Of a stretch of 64,000 nucleotides of DNA, positions 51,601-58,825 are shown piece after piece. This DNA comes from Bernardetia sp. ABR2-2B. GTDB taxonomy: Bacteria > Bacteroidota > Bacteroidia > Cytophagales > Bernardetiaceae. Numbering within the stretch: the stretch's first letter is position 1; every line of letters starts with the position of its first letter. The translations under genes were made by a program, and so were the position numbers. The stretch lies in the NCBI RefSeq assembly GCF_037126435.1, contig NZ_CP147020.1, forward strand, positions 2,097,293 through 2,161,292, in the 5' to 3' direction. The notes beneath the pieces are model-generated. The model was given only the letters and a program-made list of their open reading frames with translations, was not told where the DNA came from and did not search any database.

Positions 51601-51693
51601 TGTGGTGTTTTGTGCAACAAGAGGAACTATAAAAAAAGAAACTAAAAACCCTGTAAGAATAGAAACTTTGACTTTAAAATTATTTTTTATCAT
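48691..51693 (-). CDS. Exported GH3 beta-N-acetylglucosaminidase / beta-lactamase-like fusion
   Basis: The 1000-residue protein has a signal peptide (ILTGFLVSFFIVPLVAQN), an N-terminal GH3 domain with the NagZ motif KHFPGHGDTDSDSH (232-245) and the nucleophile region GFDGLIFTDAMNMKGL. A GH3 C-terminal linker domain follows (about 410-580), then a class C beta-lactamase domain with SLTK (670-673), YSD (792-794, where YxN is usual) and HTG (947-949). The fusion is well known in Bacteroidota. It presumably trims GlcNAc and peptide parts of peptidoglycan in the periplasm. Confidence 0.95.
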   Translation of the reverse strand: MIKNNFKVKVSILTGFLVSFFIVPLVAQNTTSTQTIAKAVAEEKQRIDQIKWQKQEKWVNQELSKLDLEQKIAQLFMIAAYSNRNESHYKEIDNFITKYKIGGLIFFQGTPQKQAELTNRYQAKANIPLLIAMDAEWGLGMRLKNTISYPRQMVLGAMNDSLAVYDLGKEVARQCLRLGVHVNFAPVIDVNSNPKNPVIGTRSFGENKYRVAKNGIAYTNGMQDGGIIATAKHFPGHGDTDSDSHYTLPQLTHDKKRLSELELYPFKRLFADSVLSVMVAHLNVPAYDSTENIPTTLSKNVVTDLLKEELGFDGLIFTDAMNMKGLSANFTPDEGNVQAILAGNDVLLYPASIPKGIALIKKAVEEGKISEAEIEERVKKVLRAKYFVGLNDFKPIELKGLDEDLNNAKANVLNEKLHQKAVTIVRNENNLIPFQKLDTLSFGCVVINEKEGNAFQKMLSNYASFEHVIIPSVSTSALSSAKAKLSNKNTIIVGVFGVNQFSVSKTFGISAATQKFVKELQDVGKNVVVVDFGHAYSLEKFEDQKHLVAAYVENETMQKAVPQVLFGAVKTQARVPVSAGEKIKEGDGFTTKELERLRYSDYPEGSGMNSEYMNHRIDWLANEAIKYKATPGCQVVVIKDSTVVFQKSYGHFKYDKKQKVENESIYDLASLTKILATAPAMIKLVNEKKIDLDVPISTYLTELDSTEQGRVTARQILMHRGGYTSNMPGWFETFSEEENYAKFYNNHCDEEYCEEITSNLYAKAGIKDSMWHWVVDSPMRNKRADGSYSYRYSDRGFYILNQLVARVSGTSLDYLVENSFYNPLGLSTASYHPLYKHNPSQIVPSSVDNLFRKDEVRGIVHDYSTAILGGVSGHAGIFANANDVAILMQTFLQGGNYGGVQYFDKKVVDEFTKRQINGGRRGLGFDKSVKGKKIPATIYASENTFGHTGFTGTAAWADADKGIVFIFLSNRTYPDETNKKLIRKGTRTRMLEVVFQSVIE

Positions 51694-52047
51694 TATTATT
51701 TTTGAATGGTTTTATCACTTATAATTTTCACTAAAAGACAAAAGAAATAAGTAATTGCTGGTTGAAAATAGAGAGGAAATAAAGGAAATTAATTAAGTAA
51801 AAATAATTCAATAATTATTCCGAAATAAAAGTAGATAAATCTATTAGAACTTGAAAGAAAAATTGTAAGTAACTATAAATTATTGGTTAGTTAATGAGGA
51901 TTTTGTTTTTTCAGAAAGTTACTTTTTTTCAAACACTAAGACAATTTGTTTGTTAATAAATTAGAATTACAGACGTTTATTGGTAATAACTATAAACAGT
52001 TATATCAATAATAAACTATTTTTTAACCTTAATTTTTTTAACTTAAT
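51694..52047. other. 354-base gap with an inverted repeat before the secreted-protein gene
   Basis: This is AT-rich sequence between the divergent GH3 fusion and the gene at 52048. An imperfect inverted repeat, TTATTG...CAATAA with an inner ATAACT...AGTTAT, lies at 51977-52011, 37 bases before the ATG. It may be a leader hairpin or an operator. No ORF or RNA gene is seen. Confidence 0.45.
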
Positions 52048-52767
52048 ATGAAAACTTCAATTTTCTCTTCATTAGCCGTTGCCTCTATTTTATTTTGTGG
52101 AATCTCCTTAGATGCAAATGCACAACGTAATGAAAACCCATATAAAGATGTAGATGCTGTTGTGACAGTAGATGCTGATAACGTATATGATCCTGCACTA
52201 GATACAAGAGGTGATATGCTCTATACATATGGTCGTCCGTCGTATGATTTTAATTATTTTGTAAATAATAAAGTAACTAAAATAAGCTCTCCTCTGCGTA
52301 TTGAGAACGCAGAAAAGATGACTCCAATGGAAGTATCTGTAGATATGTTTAATAAATACTTTGATATTATAAATCAGAATGGAGAGCACATTTTTATAAC
52401 ACCAGAAGAGCCAAATGCAGAGCTTCATTTGATTGGTAAATTAGGAGGAACGCCTAAAGGTGTTCACGCTCTAGTATTTTATGCAAAAGATGGAAACATT
52501 TATGAATATGCCAAAATAGTTACTTTTGATGAGTATGGAAACCCAATTGATCACCAAAATGTATATTATGATATTACTGCTGGAAATAATGGAAAACAGC
52601 AGGCTCGTAAACAAGTGTGTGAACTAAATGAAGAAAATAAATTTACTTGTTTGGAATATGAAGATAAAGACGGAGAACTTGTACAATCCAAAACAGAAGG
52701 TAGAATGTACGAAATTATGGCAGATGGAAACATCGAAACTACCTTTAAAGTAGATGCTAATGAGTAA
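52048..52767 (+). CDS. Secreted protein of unknown function
   Basis: The 239-residue protein has a signal peptide (LAVASILFCGISLDANAQ), then an acidic, beta-rich mature part: VVTVDADNVYDPALDTRGD, TPEEPNAELHLIGKLGG and VHALVFYAKDGNIYEYAKIV. There is a CELNEENKFTC segment with two Cys that might form a disulfide. I recognise no family. It is monocistronic with a good terminator and a long upstream gap. Confidence 0.75.
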   Translation: MKTSIFSSLAVASILFCGISLDANAQRNENPYKDVDAVVTVDADNVYDPALDTRGDMLYTYGRPSYDFNYFVNNKVTKISSPLRIENAEKMTPMEVSVDMFNKYFDIINQNGEHIFITPEEPNAELHLIGKLGGTPKGVHALVFYAKDGNIYEYAKIVTFDEYGNPIDHQNVYYDITAGNNGKQQARKQVCELNEENKFTCLEYEDKDGELVQSKTEGRMYEIMADGNIETTFKVDANE

Positions 52768-52791
52768 TTTTTTTAATCACTAAAGAAATAC

Positions 52792-52829
52792 AAAACGTCA
52801 TTTTATTAAAAATAGAATGACGTTTTTTT
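52792..52829 (+). terminator. Terminator of the secreted-protein gene
   Basis: An 11-bp perfect stem pairs 52792-52802 with 52816-52826, extended inward by a wobble pair and followed by T residues. It also faces the converging DUF1015 gene. Confidence 0.85.
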
Positions 52830-52849
52830 ATTGCCTTATTTTTTACAAC

Positions 52850-54124
52850 TTAGTCTTCTACGTTTGCAAAGCAAAACCCACAAATTGCCTTTGGATAAAA
52901 GTAAGTAGATTTTTGTGGCATTGTAAAGCCAGATTTACACACTTCTTTTACTTCTGGCATCGTAACAGCATTAGTAATGAGAGCTAAAGAAGCTTCTCCT
53001 TTTATAACTTTGGTTACGCATTCTGTAAAATTTCTTTCAAACTGAATCGCTGTGCTTTTGCGCTGGTCTCTTCCTTTTATTCCTATTATTTTCTCAATGA
53101 AAAAATAATGAAGAACAGTAAGGTCAAGATTCTTGACAGCATCAGGAAATTTCCAAGCTAGACTTTCCCACTTTTCAGGTTTTAAACGAATTTTGTAAGC
53201 TGTTTCTGAAAAAATAAGTCCAAAAACCCATTTTTTACCCCAAATCATTTCATTCAAATCAGAAGCATTTTCTACCTGCTTCACTTCAAAATCTTCTTCT
53301 AATTTTTTCAAAACTTGTTCTTCATCAATTTCTAAATCTGTCAGAAGCCTGTGTGTAGGCAAAATACGTAAGTCATTGGAGTTTGAATTAGTCAAATACA
53401 TCAAATGAAAATTATAAAGTTCATCTCCTGTATGATTTGGGTTATTTTCTTTACACCTCTGACGATATACCATAGAACTCTCATATCTATGATGACCATC
53501 TGCTAAAATAATTGTCTTGTCTTCTAAATTTTGTATAAATTTTTCTACTATTTTAGGTTCATCTATTTTAGCAAAAACTTCTCTTACACCTTGATAATCT
53601 TCTGTTTCATAAATAGGATTTTTGATGGCTTCGTCCATATATTTTTCTAGCTCAAACTTATTATCTCCATATAATCCGTGGGTCGGACTAACATTTAAGC
53701 CTGTTTTTTCTAGCAATTCTATCCTATCATTTACAGCAGCAGGAATGGTATTTTCGTGTCTAAGAATAATATTTTCTTTCCAATCATATGCTTTTATGAG
53801 CGTAACAAAACCTTTTCGACAATATTCTCTTTTTTTAGAAATACGTGAGGGAAGCGAAAAGTATTGATAATAAACATAAATCGTTGGTTTTTCATCTTGC
53901 TGAATTATGCCATCTGCTATCCACTTTTCAAGTGTTTTTTTGGCATCATCTGCTGGTGTTTTTCCTAAAGGAACTGATAAATGAATACTATTAAGAGGGT
54001 TTTGATAGAGTTTGTCTCGCTGTTTTTGAGAAACTACATCAAAAAGAGGAGAAGTAAAATCTTGAATCTGATTAGTAAGAGAAGGGTTATATCTCCAAGC
54101 ACGAAAAGGATGAATTTCTGCCAT
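52850..54124 (-). CDS. DUF1015 family protein
   Basis: The 424-residue soluble protein matches DUF1015: it opens EIHPFRAWRYNPSLTNQIQD, then TSPLFDVVSQKQRDKLYQNP, IILADGHHRYESSMVYRQR and LMYLTNSNSNDLRILPTHRL. The GHHRYE motif is diagnostic. The family is found beside D-3-phosphoglycerate dehydrogenase or serine genes in many Bacteroidota, but its reaction is unknown. The DUF4286 gene ends 71 bases upstream on the same strand. Confidence 0.93.
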   Translation of the reverse strand: MAEIHPFRAWRYNPSLTNQIQDFTSPLFDVVSQKQRDKLYQNPLNSIHLSVPLGKTPADDAKKTLEKWIADGIIQQDEKPTIYVYYQYFSLPSRISKKREYCRKGFVTLIKAYDWKENIILRHENTIPAAVNDRIELLEKTGLNVSPTHGLYGDNKFELEKYMDEAIKNPIYETEDYQGVREVFAKIDEPKIVEKFIQNLEDKTIILADGHHRYESSMVYRQRCKENNPNHTGDELYNFHLMYLTNSNSNDLRILPTHRLLTDLEIDEEQVLKKLEEDFEVKQVENASDLNEMIWGKKWVFGLIFSETAYKIRLKPEKWESLAWKFPDAVKNLDLTVLHYFFIEKIIGIKGRDQRKSTAIQFERNFTECVTKVIKGEASLALITNAVTMPEVKEVCKSGFTMPQKSTYFYPKAICGFCFANVED

Positions 54125-54194
54125 AGGTTGAATTATGAAATTAGATTTCAGAAGTTGAGAATTAATGAAATATAGAAATAAATTAAAAATAGAA

Positions 54195-54500
54195 TTACAC
54201 CACTTCTAAAATAGTACGAAAAGCAATTACTTTATTTCCAAATTTCTTTAGGTGGTCTTGTTGTAATTTAGGTGCAAATTCTTGTTGATATTTTTCCAAA
54301 TCTTCTAACGACTGACAAAAATATTGAACAGCATACGTTGTTCCCTCTTCTTCTGGAAGCTTAGAAAGCAGTTTTAATATCTTGTTTTCACTAAACATTC
54401 CTGTCTTCATCACATCTGGAATATGTTCTTCTTTCATCCATTTAATCCAATTATCATGAATGGCATCTTCTACATTGACGGTAACATTGTATAAAATCAT
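54195..54500 (-). CDS. DUF4286 family protein
   Basis: The 101-residue protein opens ILYNVTVNVEDAIHDNWIKW, then EEHIPDVMKTGMFSENKILK and EGTTYAVQYFCQSLEDLEKY, a clear match to DUF4286 (a dimeric alpha/beta ferredoxin-like fold). The role is unknown. It likely begins an operon with the DUF1015 gene; the -7 box at 54542-54549 precedes it. Confidence 0.92.
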   Translation of the reverse strand: MILYNVTVNVEDAIHDNWIKWMKEEHIPDVMKTGMFSENKILKLLSKLPEEEGTTYAVQYFCQSLEDLEKYQQEFAPKLQQDHLKKFGNKVIAFRTILEVV

Positions 54501-54541
54501 CTCAAAAAGCTCGTTATAATGTTTGTACTTTTATAAAAAAA

Positions 54542-54549
54542 CAAAGGTA
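54542..54549 (-). promoter_or_regulatory. -7 box for the DUF4286 gene
   Basis: On the minus strand 54549-54542 reads TACCTTTG, an exact TAnnTTTG, 42 bases before the ATG at 54500. No good -33 element is seen. Confidence 0.45.
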
Positions 54550-54645
54550 CTCATTTCTGAACTTAATTATTGAATGAAAACAGTATTATAATTTTCATCA
54601 GTTATTGGTGTAACATTCGCTAAAATACCAAGTGATGAGAATAAA

Positions 54646-54682
54646 AAATATCCTTTCATTTCTATTCAATGAAAGGATATTT
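54646..54682 (-). terminator. Terminator of the K/E-rich envelope gene
   Basis: A perfect 15-bp stem pairs 54646-54660 with 54668-54682. It lies 27 bases after the minus-strand stop at 54709, and the A-run before it is a U-run in that transcript. Confidence 0.85.
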
Positions 54683-54708
54683 ACAGATTTAACTTCGCTA
54701 AAAAATCT

Positions 54709-55473
54709 TTATTTCTCTATTTTAATATTTACCTCATCTCCATTAGCTCTTTGAGATTTTTTCGTTTTGATAGCTTCTTCTTCTGCTCCAATAGAAAGTA
54801 AATAATTCTTAACCACTTCTAATTGTTTTTCACTTGTGCTTTCTAAAAAAATTGTATGTCCCAATCTTGAATATTTAGCAGCAATTTCTAATTCTTCTTT
54901 ATTTTTCTGAATTGCTATTTCATTTTTTTGACCAATTTTGATAGGAGATATTCTTGGAGTAGTTGGTTTTTCAGAAGAATACCAGCCTACAACCTCCGTT
55001 TTATCTTCTTCTTTTTCAACTTTTGTCTCTGTTTTTTCTGTATTACTTTTTGAGTTGGCTATTTCTTCTATATCATTTTTTGAGGAAGCAGAAAGCACTA
55101 CATCTTCTTCTTGTGTTTTTGCGTTGTTTTTTGCTTGTCTTTCCTCTTTCAATCTTTGTTGCTCTGCTTTTACCATACGCTCTTCTTCCCATCTACGCAA
55201 CTGTTTTTTTGATACTTTTATCTGTTTTACTTTTGTTTTTCCTATCTCATCACAACTGAAAGGTTTGCGCTGAAAAGCCGTACTGTTTTTAGACTTTCTT
55301 CGAAATTTATTTTTTCTTTTAAATCTTCTAGTAAAAAAATTTCCTGTCTTTGTTGTTTGTGCCTCCACCTTTGGTGTTTCGATAATAGGCATTGCCACCA
55401 AAAGAACAAGAAAAAATAACAGAAAGCGAACTATTTTCTTAGCGTAAAATGTATAAGTAAAAAATTGTTTCAT
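54709..55473 (-). CDS. K/E-rich envelope protein with OmpA-like tail
   Basis: The 254-residue protein has one N-terminal hydrophobic helix (KIVRFLLFFLVLLVAMP) and a very basic region (FFTRRFKRKNKFRRKSKN), then a Glu/Lys-rich coiled coil (residues about 85-165). The last 50 residues (LGHTIFLESTSEKQLEVVKN, YLLSIGAEEEAIKTKK, GDEVNIKIEK) resemble the end of an OmpA-like peptidoglycan-binding domain, though the usual Asp and Arg contact residues are not clear. It may be an envelope-spanning tether. This is inference. A strong terminator follows. Confidence 0.65.
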   Translation of the reverse strand: MKQFFTYTFYAKKIVRFLLFFLVLLVAMPIIETPKVEAQTTKTGNFFTRRFKRKNKFRRKSKNSTAFQRKPFSCDEIGKTKVKQIKVSKKQLRRWEEERMVKAEQQRLKEERQAKNNAKTQEEDVVLSASSKNDIEEIANSKSNTEKTETKVEKEEDKTEVVGWYSSEKPTTPRISPIKIGQKNEIAIQKNKEELEIAAKYSRLGHTIFLESTSEKQLEVVKNYLLSIGAEEEAIKTKKSQRANGDEVNIKIEK

Positions 55474-55749
55474 GATTAAAGGTCTTTTAAATATTCTTTT
55501 CAGAGTTTTTTAGTTTGAATAATTTTGATTTGTATTTTACCACATTCAAACCATTTATCTTACTAACGATATTACTTACCAAGTAGTATATCAAACTACT
55601 TAAAGATAACAAAAAATTTACATTTTACCGTAAAAAAGAATACGTTTATCGAAATAAACCAAAACTTTACCGAAATAAAATAGAATTTATCTCTCATAAC
55701 AACGTATTTACAAAAAAAATACTTGTGCTTATCTTTGTCTCTTTTTTAT

Positions 55750-56175
55750 CTAAAAATTACACTTCTCACACGTTCCACTTAATAAAAATTCGGCTTCTTC
55801 TACTTTATAACCCTGTGGTAAATGTAAATCAGGTAATTGAATTTGAGATAAGCAATATACATTTTCGCATTTCTGACACTTAAAATGAACGTGATTTTCT
55901 TTGTGTTGATGCTCCTCACAGTTGCTTTCACAGAGTGCATATTTTGTCTGCCCACTCATATCAGGAACTTTATGCAAAATTCCTTTTTCTTCAAAGGCTG
56001 TAAGCGTTCGGTAAATAGTAACTCTATCAAACTCTTCTCCTACAAACTCTTCAATATTTTGATGCGAAAGAGCTGTTTGAGTATTCAAAAATGATTCTAA
56101 GATAGCCATTCGACAAGGCGTTTTGCGAAGGTCATGCTTTTTCAGAAATTCAGTAGGTGGAGGGAAATTGTGCAT
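55750..56175 (-). CDS. Fur-family metal-dependent regulator (Zur-like)
   Basis: The 141-residue protein has the Fur winged-helix N-terminus (LKKHDLRKTPCRMAILESFL, RVTIYRTLTAFEEKGILHKV) and the metal site CEEHQHKENHVHFKCQKC, then NVYCLSQIQLPD and the C-terminal structural CEKCNF pair. The HQHKENHVHFKC pattern suits Zur or peroxide-type Fur proteins. It senses Zn or Fe/peroxide and represses metal-uptake genes. No target gene is adjacent; the ferric-type permease at 58826-60541 is 2.6 kb away. Confidence 0.92.
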   Translation of the reverse strand: MHNFPPPTEFLKKHDLRKTPCRMAILESFLNTQTALSHQNIEEFVGEEFDRVTIYRTLTAFEEKGILHKVPDMSGQTKYALCESNCEEHQHKENHVHFKCQKCENVYCLSQIQLPDLHLPQGYKVEEAEFLLSGTCEKCNF

Positions 56176-56305
56176 AAAGGTAAAGTTTGGAAGTCAGGAT
56201 TGAAGGACTAGAAACATATAATAATTAATAACAGAAATATCACAAAAATACATAAGGTCAAGTTATTTTCTTGCAATAAGAAAAGGCTTTTTGATAGAAA
56301 AAACG

Positions 56306-56313
56306 CATCTTTG
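56306..56313 (+). promoter_or_regulatory. Candidate -7 box for the aldolase gene
   Basis: CATCTTTG at 56306-56313 differs from TAnnTTTG at one position and lies about 115 bases before the ATG at 56429. No -33 TTG is at the right spacing, so support is weak. Confidence 0.3.
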
Positions 56314-56428
56314 TAGAATAAACAGGTTAAGCAATTCTGATTTTAATAAAACGAAATACATTAGATTTAGTTTTTGAATAAGAATTGCAATAAAAATCAA
56401 AAAACATTCACTTTTTTAATCAAGTAAC

Positions 56429-57085
56429 ATGAAATTTTTCGTAGATACAGCCAACCTTCAAGACATTAAAGAATGCCAAGATTTAGGAATTTTAGATGGT
56501 GTAACCACTAATCCTTCGCTTATGGCAAAGGTAGGAATTACAGGAAAAGATGCTATTTATAGTCATTACAAGGCTATTTGTGATATTGTAGATGATAATG
56601 TAAGTGCTGAAGTTATTGGTACAGACTACAAAGATATTATTAGAGAAGGCGAAGAACTTGCCGAGATTGACCCTAAAATTGTAGTGAAAGTTCCGATGAT
56701 AAAAGACGGTGTTCGTGCCATCAAATATTTTTCAGATAAGGGAATACGTACTAACTGTACGCTCATTTTTTCGGCTGGACAAGCTATTTTGGCAGCAAAA
56801 GCAGGTGCAACTTATGTTTCTCCTTTCATTGGTCGTTTAGATGATGTTGGTTCTGACGGAATGGAGCTTATCGAACAACTAGTAGATATTTTTGGAAATT
56901 ATGGATTTGATACAGAAATTTTAGCAGCTTCGGTTCGTCATACAATGCACCTTTTGCAATGTGCAGAAGTTGGTGCTGATGTAGTTACGTGTCCTTCAAA
57001 TGTAATTATGGGGCTTCTCAATCACCCACTTACAGACAAAGGATTAGCAAAATTCTTGGAAGATGCTAAGAGTTTGAATCTTTAA
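56429..57085 (+). CDS. Fructose-6-phosphate aldolase / small transaldolase
   Basis: The 218-residue TIM-barrel protein opens MKFFVDTANLQDIKECQDLG, then GVTTNPSLMAKVG. The Schiff-base lysine is Lys87 in KIVVKVPMIKDG, and the C-terminal SVRHTMHLLQCAEVGADVVT follows. This is the TalC/Fsa type. Members act either as fructose-6-phosphate aldolase or as transaldolase of the pentose phosphate pathway; sequence reading alone cannot decide. The gene precedes aroE by 91 bases containing a palindromic repeat. Confidence 0.93.
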   Translation: MKFFVDTANLQDIKECQDLGILDGVTTNPSLMAKVGITGKDAIYSHYKAICDIVDDNVSAEVIGTDYKDIIREGEELAEIDPKIVVKVPMIKDGVRAIKYFSDKGIRTNCTLIFSAGQAILAAKAGATYVSPFIGRLDDVGSDGMELIEQLVDIFGNYGFDTEILAASVRHTMHLLQCAEVGADVVTCPSNVIMGLLNHPLTDKGLAKFLEDAKSLNL

Positions 57086-57096
57086 AAAAGCAATTA

Positions 57097-57171
57097 TTAG
57101 TGATTAATGGTTAGTGATTAACTAGAAAATGACTTTCCATTAATCACTTATAACTAATCATTAATCACTAA
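57097..57171. repeat. Palindromic repeat spacer between the aldolase and aroE genes
   Basis: Motif TTAGTGATTAATGG and variants occur forward at 57097-57110 and 57111-57123, and in reverse complement at 57137-57150 and 57158-57171. The spacer is built almost wholly from one 13-14-base unit in both orientations. It could fold into alternative hairpins. Confidence 0.7.
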
Positions 57172-57176
57172 AATTT

Positions 57177-57956
57177 ATGTTTGGACTCATTGGCAAAAAA
57201 CTTTCTCATTCTTTTTCTAAAAAATATTTTACAGAGAAATTTCAAAGACTGAATCTTTCTGCAAAAGACGGTTATGTTTATGAGCTTTTTGAGCTAAAAA
57301 AAATAGAAGATTTTGAAATTTTAATCAAAGAAAACCCTAGTTTGAGGGGACTTAATGTAACCATTCCTTATAAAAAATCTATAATTCCGTTTTTGGATAA
57401 ACTTGCCCCAACAGCAGAGAAAATTGGTGCAGTAAATACTATCAAAATAGAAAAAGATGGAACAAAGACAGGCTACAATACAGATTATATTGGGTTTAAG
57501 AATAGCTTAGAAGCTTTTTTGAACTTAAAACCAAATGTTGGCTTCAAAGAAAAAGCCTTGATTTTGGGAACAGGTGGAGCAGCTCAAGCCGTAAAAGTTG
57601 CCTTAGATGATTTGAATATTACGTTTGATTTTGCCTCTTCTTCGATAAAAGAAATTCAAGATAATGCTCATTATAAAATTCTTCCTTATTCAGAAATTGA
57701 TGTTGCCAATTACAAATTAATTATCAATACAACACCTTTGGGAATGTATCCAAACATTGATACTTTTCCTCCTCTTTCTGATGAAAATTATTCAAAAATT
57801 GATGAGAGTTATTTTCTATACGATTTGGTTTATAATCCAAAAGAAACTGCTTTTTTGAAAAAAGGAAAAGAAAAAGGAGCAAAAATAATCCATGGTTTAG
57901 AAATGTTACACGGACAAGCTGAAGCTGCTGCTGACATTTGGGAGATTAGAAAATAG
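57177..57956 (+). CDS. aroE: Shikimate dehydrogenase
   Basis: The 259-residue protein shows the shikimate pocket (LIGKKLSHSFSKKYFTEK, LNVTIPYKKSIIPFLDKL), NTDYIGF with the catalytic Asp, the nucleotide loop ALILGTGGAAQAVKVAL and the C-terminal GLEMLHGQAEAAADIW. It reduces 3-dehydroshikimate with NADPH in aromatic amino-acid synthesis. No other aro genes are nearby. It converges on murQ with a 44-base gap and no clear terminator. Confidence 0.95.
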   Translation: MFGLIGKKLSHSFSKKYFTEKFQRLNLSAKDGYVYELFELKKIEDFEILIKENPSLRGLNVTIPYKKSIIPFLDKLAPTAEKIGAVNTIKIEKDGTKTGYNTDYIGFKNSLEAFLNLKPNVGFKEKALILGTGGAAQAVKVALDDLNITFDFASSSIKEIQDNAHYKILPYSEIDVANYKLIINTTPLGMYPNIDTFPPLSDENYSKIDESYFLYDLVYNPKETAFLKKGKEKGAKIIHGLEMLHGQAEAAADIWEIRK

Positions 57957-58000
57957 GGTTTGGGATTTGGGCAATAGCATTTAATTCTAATTTCTAAAAT

Positions 58001-58804
58001 CTAACTTCTAAATTTATTTAAAACCTCTCTCACACTTCCATACTTCAATAATAACTCTTTCGCTTTTTCTTCTGAAATTTCTAATTCTTCTCTAAGAAAG
58101 CGTGTCCCTCTTTCGATTAGTTTTTGGTTAGAAAGCTGCATATCCACCATTTTATTTCCTTTTACTCTGCCAAGCTGTATCATTACTGAAGTAGAAATCA
58201 TATTCAAAACTAATTTTTGGGCTGTTCCTGCCTTCATGCGTGTACTTCCTGTTACAAACTCTGCTCCCACAATTACTTCAATAGGAAGCTGACTTGCCTT
58301 TGCTACTTCTGAACCTGCATTACAGACAATACAGCCTGTCAAAAGTCCATTTTGATTTGCTTTTTCTAATCCTCCAATTACATAAGGCGTTCTGCCTGAA
58401 GCTGCGATTCCGATAAGTGTATCATTTTTGGTAGGGTTATATTCTGATAAATCTTTCCAAGCCTGTTTTTTATCATCTTCGGCAAACTCTACAGCTTTTC
58501 TAATGGCAGCGTCTCCACCAGCGATCAGCCCAACAACTAAATCGTGAGAAACCCCAAAAGTAGGAGGACATTCAGAAGCATCAACAATTCCTAACCGTCC
58601 ACTTGTACCTGCACCAATATAAAATAGCCTTCCTCCAGCTTTCATTCGTTTTACAATTTCTGTTACTAATTTTTCTATATCTTGAATTACTTTTTTAATA
58701 GCAAAGGCAACTTTTTGGTCTTCTGCATTGATATTAGTTAATAATTCTTTGACAGGCATTTTTTCTAAGTCGGAATATAGAGAATTAGATTCGGTAGTGG
58801 TCAT
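58001..58804 (-). CDS. murQ: N-acetylmuramic acid 6-phosphate etherase
   Basis: The 267-residue SIS-domain protein shows GGRLFYIGAGTSGRLGIVDA, SECPPTFGVSH, AASGRTPYVIGGLEKANQNG and GSTRMKAGTAQKLVLNMIST, the MurQ signature. It removes lactate from MurNAc-6-P to give GlcNAc-6-P in wall recycling. It lies 21 bases downstream of the ferric-type permease on the same strand; the pairing may simply be an operon. With the GH3 fusion at 48691-51693 it supports wall-sugar turnover. Confidence 0.95.
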   Translation of the reverse strand: MTTTESNSLYSDLEKMPVKELLTNINAEDQKVAFAIKKVIQDIEKLVTEIVKRMKAGGRLFYIGAGTSGRLGIVDASECPPTFGVSHDLVVGLIAGGDAAIRKAVEFAEDDKKQAWKDLSEYNPTKNDTLIGIAASGRTPYVIGGLEKANQNGLLTGCIVCNAGSEVAKASQLPIEVIVGAEFVTGSTRMKAGTAQKLVLNMISTSVMIQLGRVKGNKMVDMQLSNQKLIERGTRFLREELEISEEKAKELLLKYGSVREVLNKFRS

Positions 58805-58825
58805 ATTAGTTTTAAATTGAAGTGA

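Noticed and set aside
54938-55273. Two hydrophobic plus-strand ORFs (111 and 98 residues) resembling membrane proteins
   Set aside because: They are antisense readings of the Lys/Glu-rich coiled coil of the gene at 54709-55473, which yields Phe/Leu/Ser-rich shadows.
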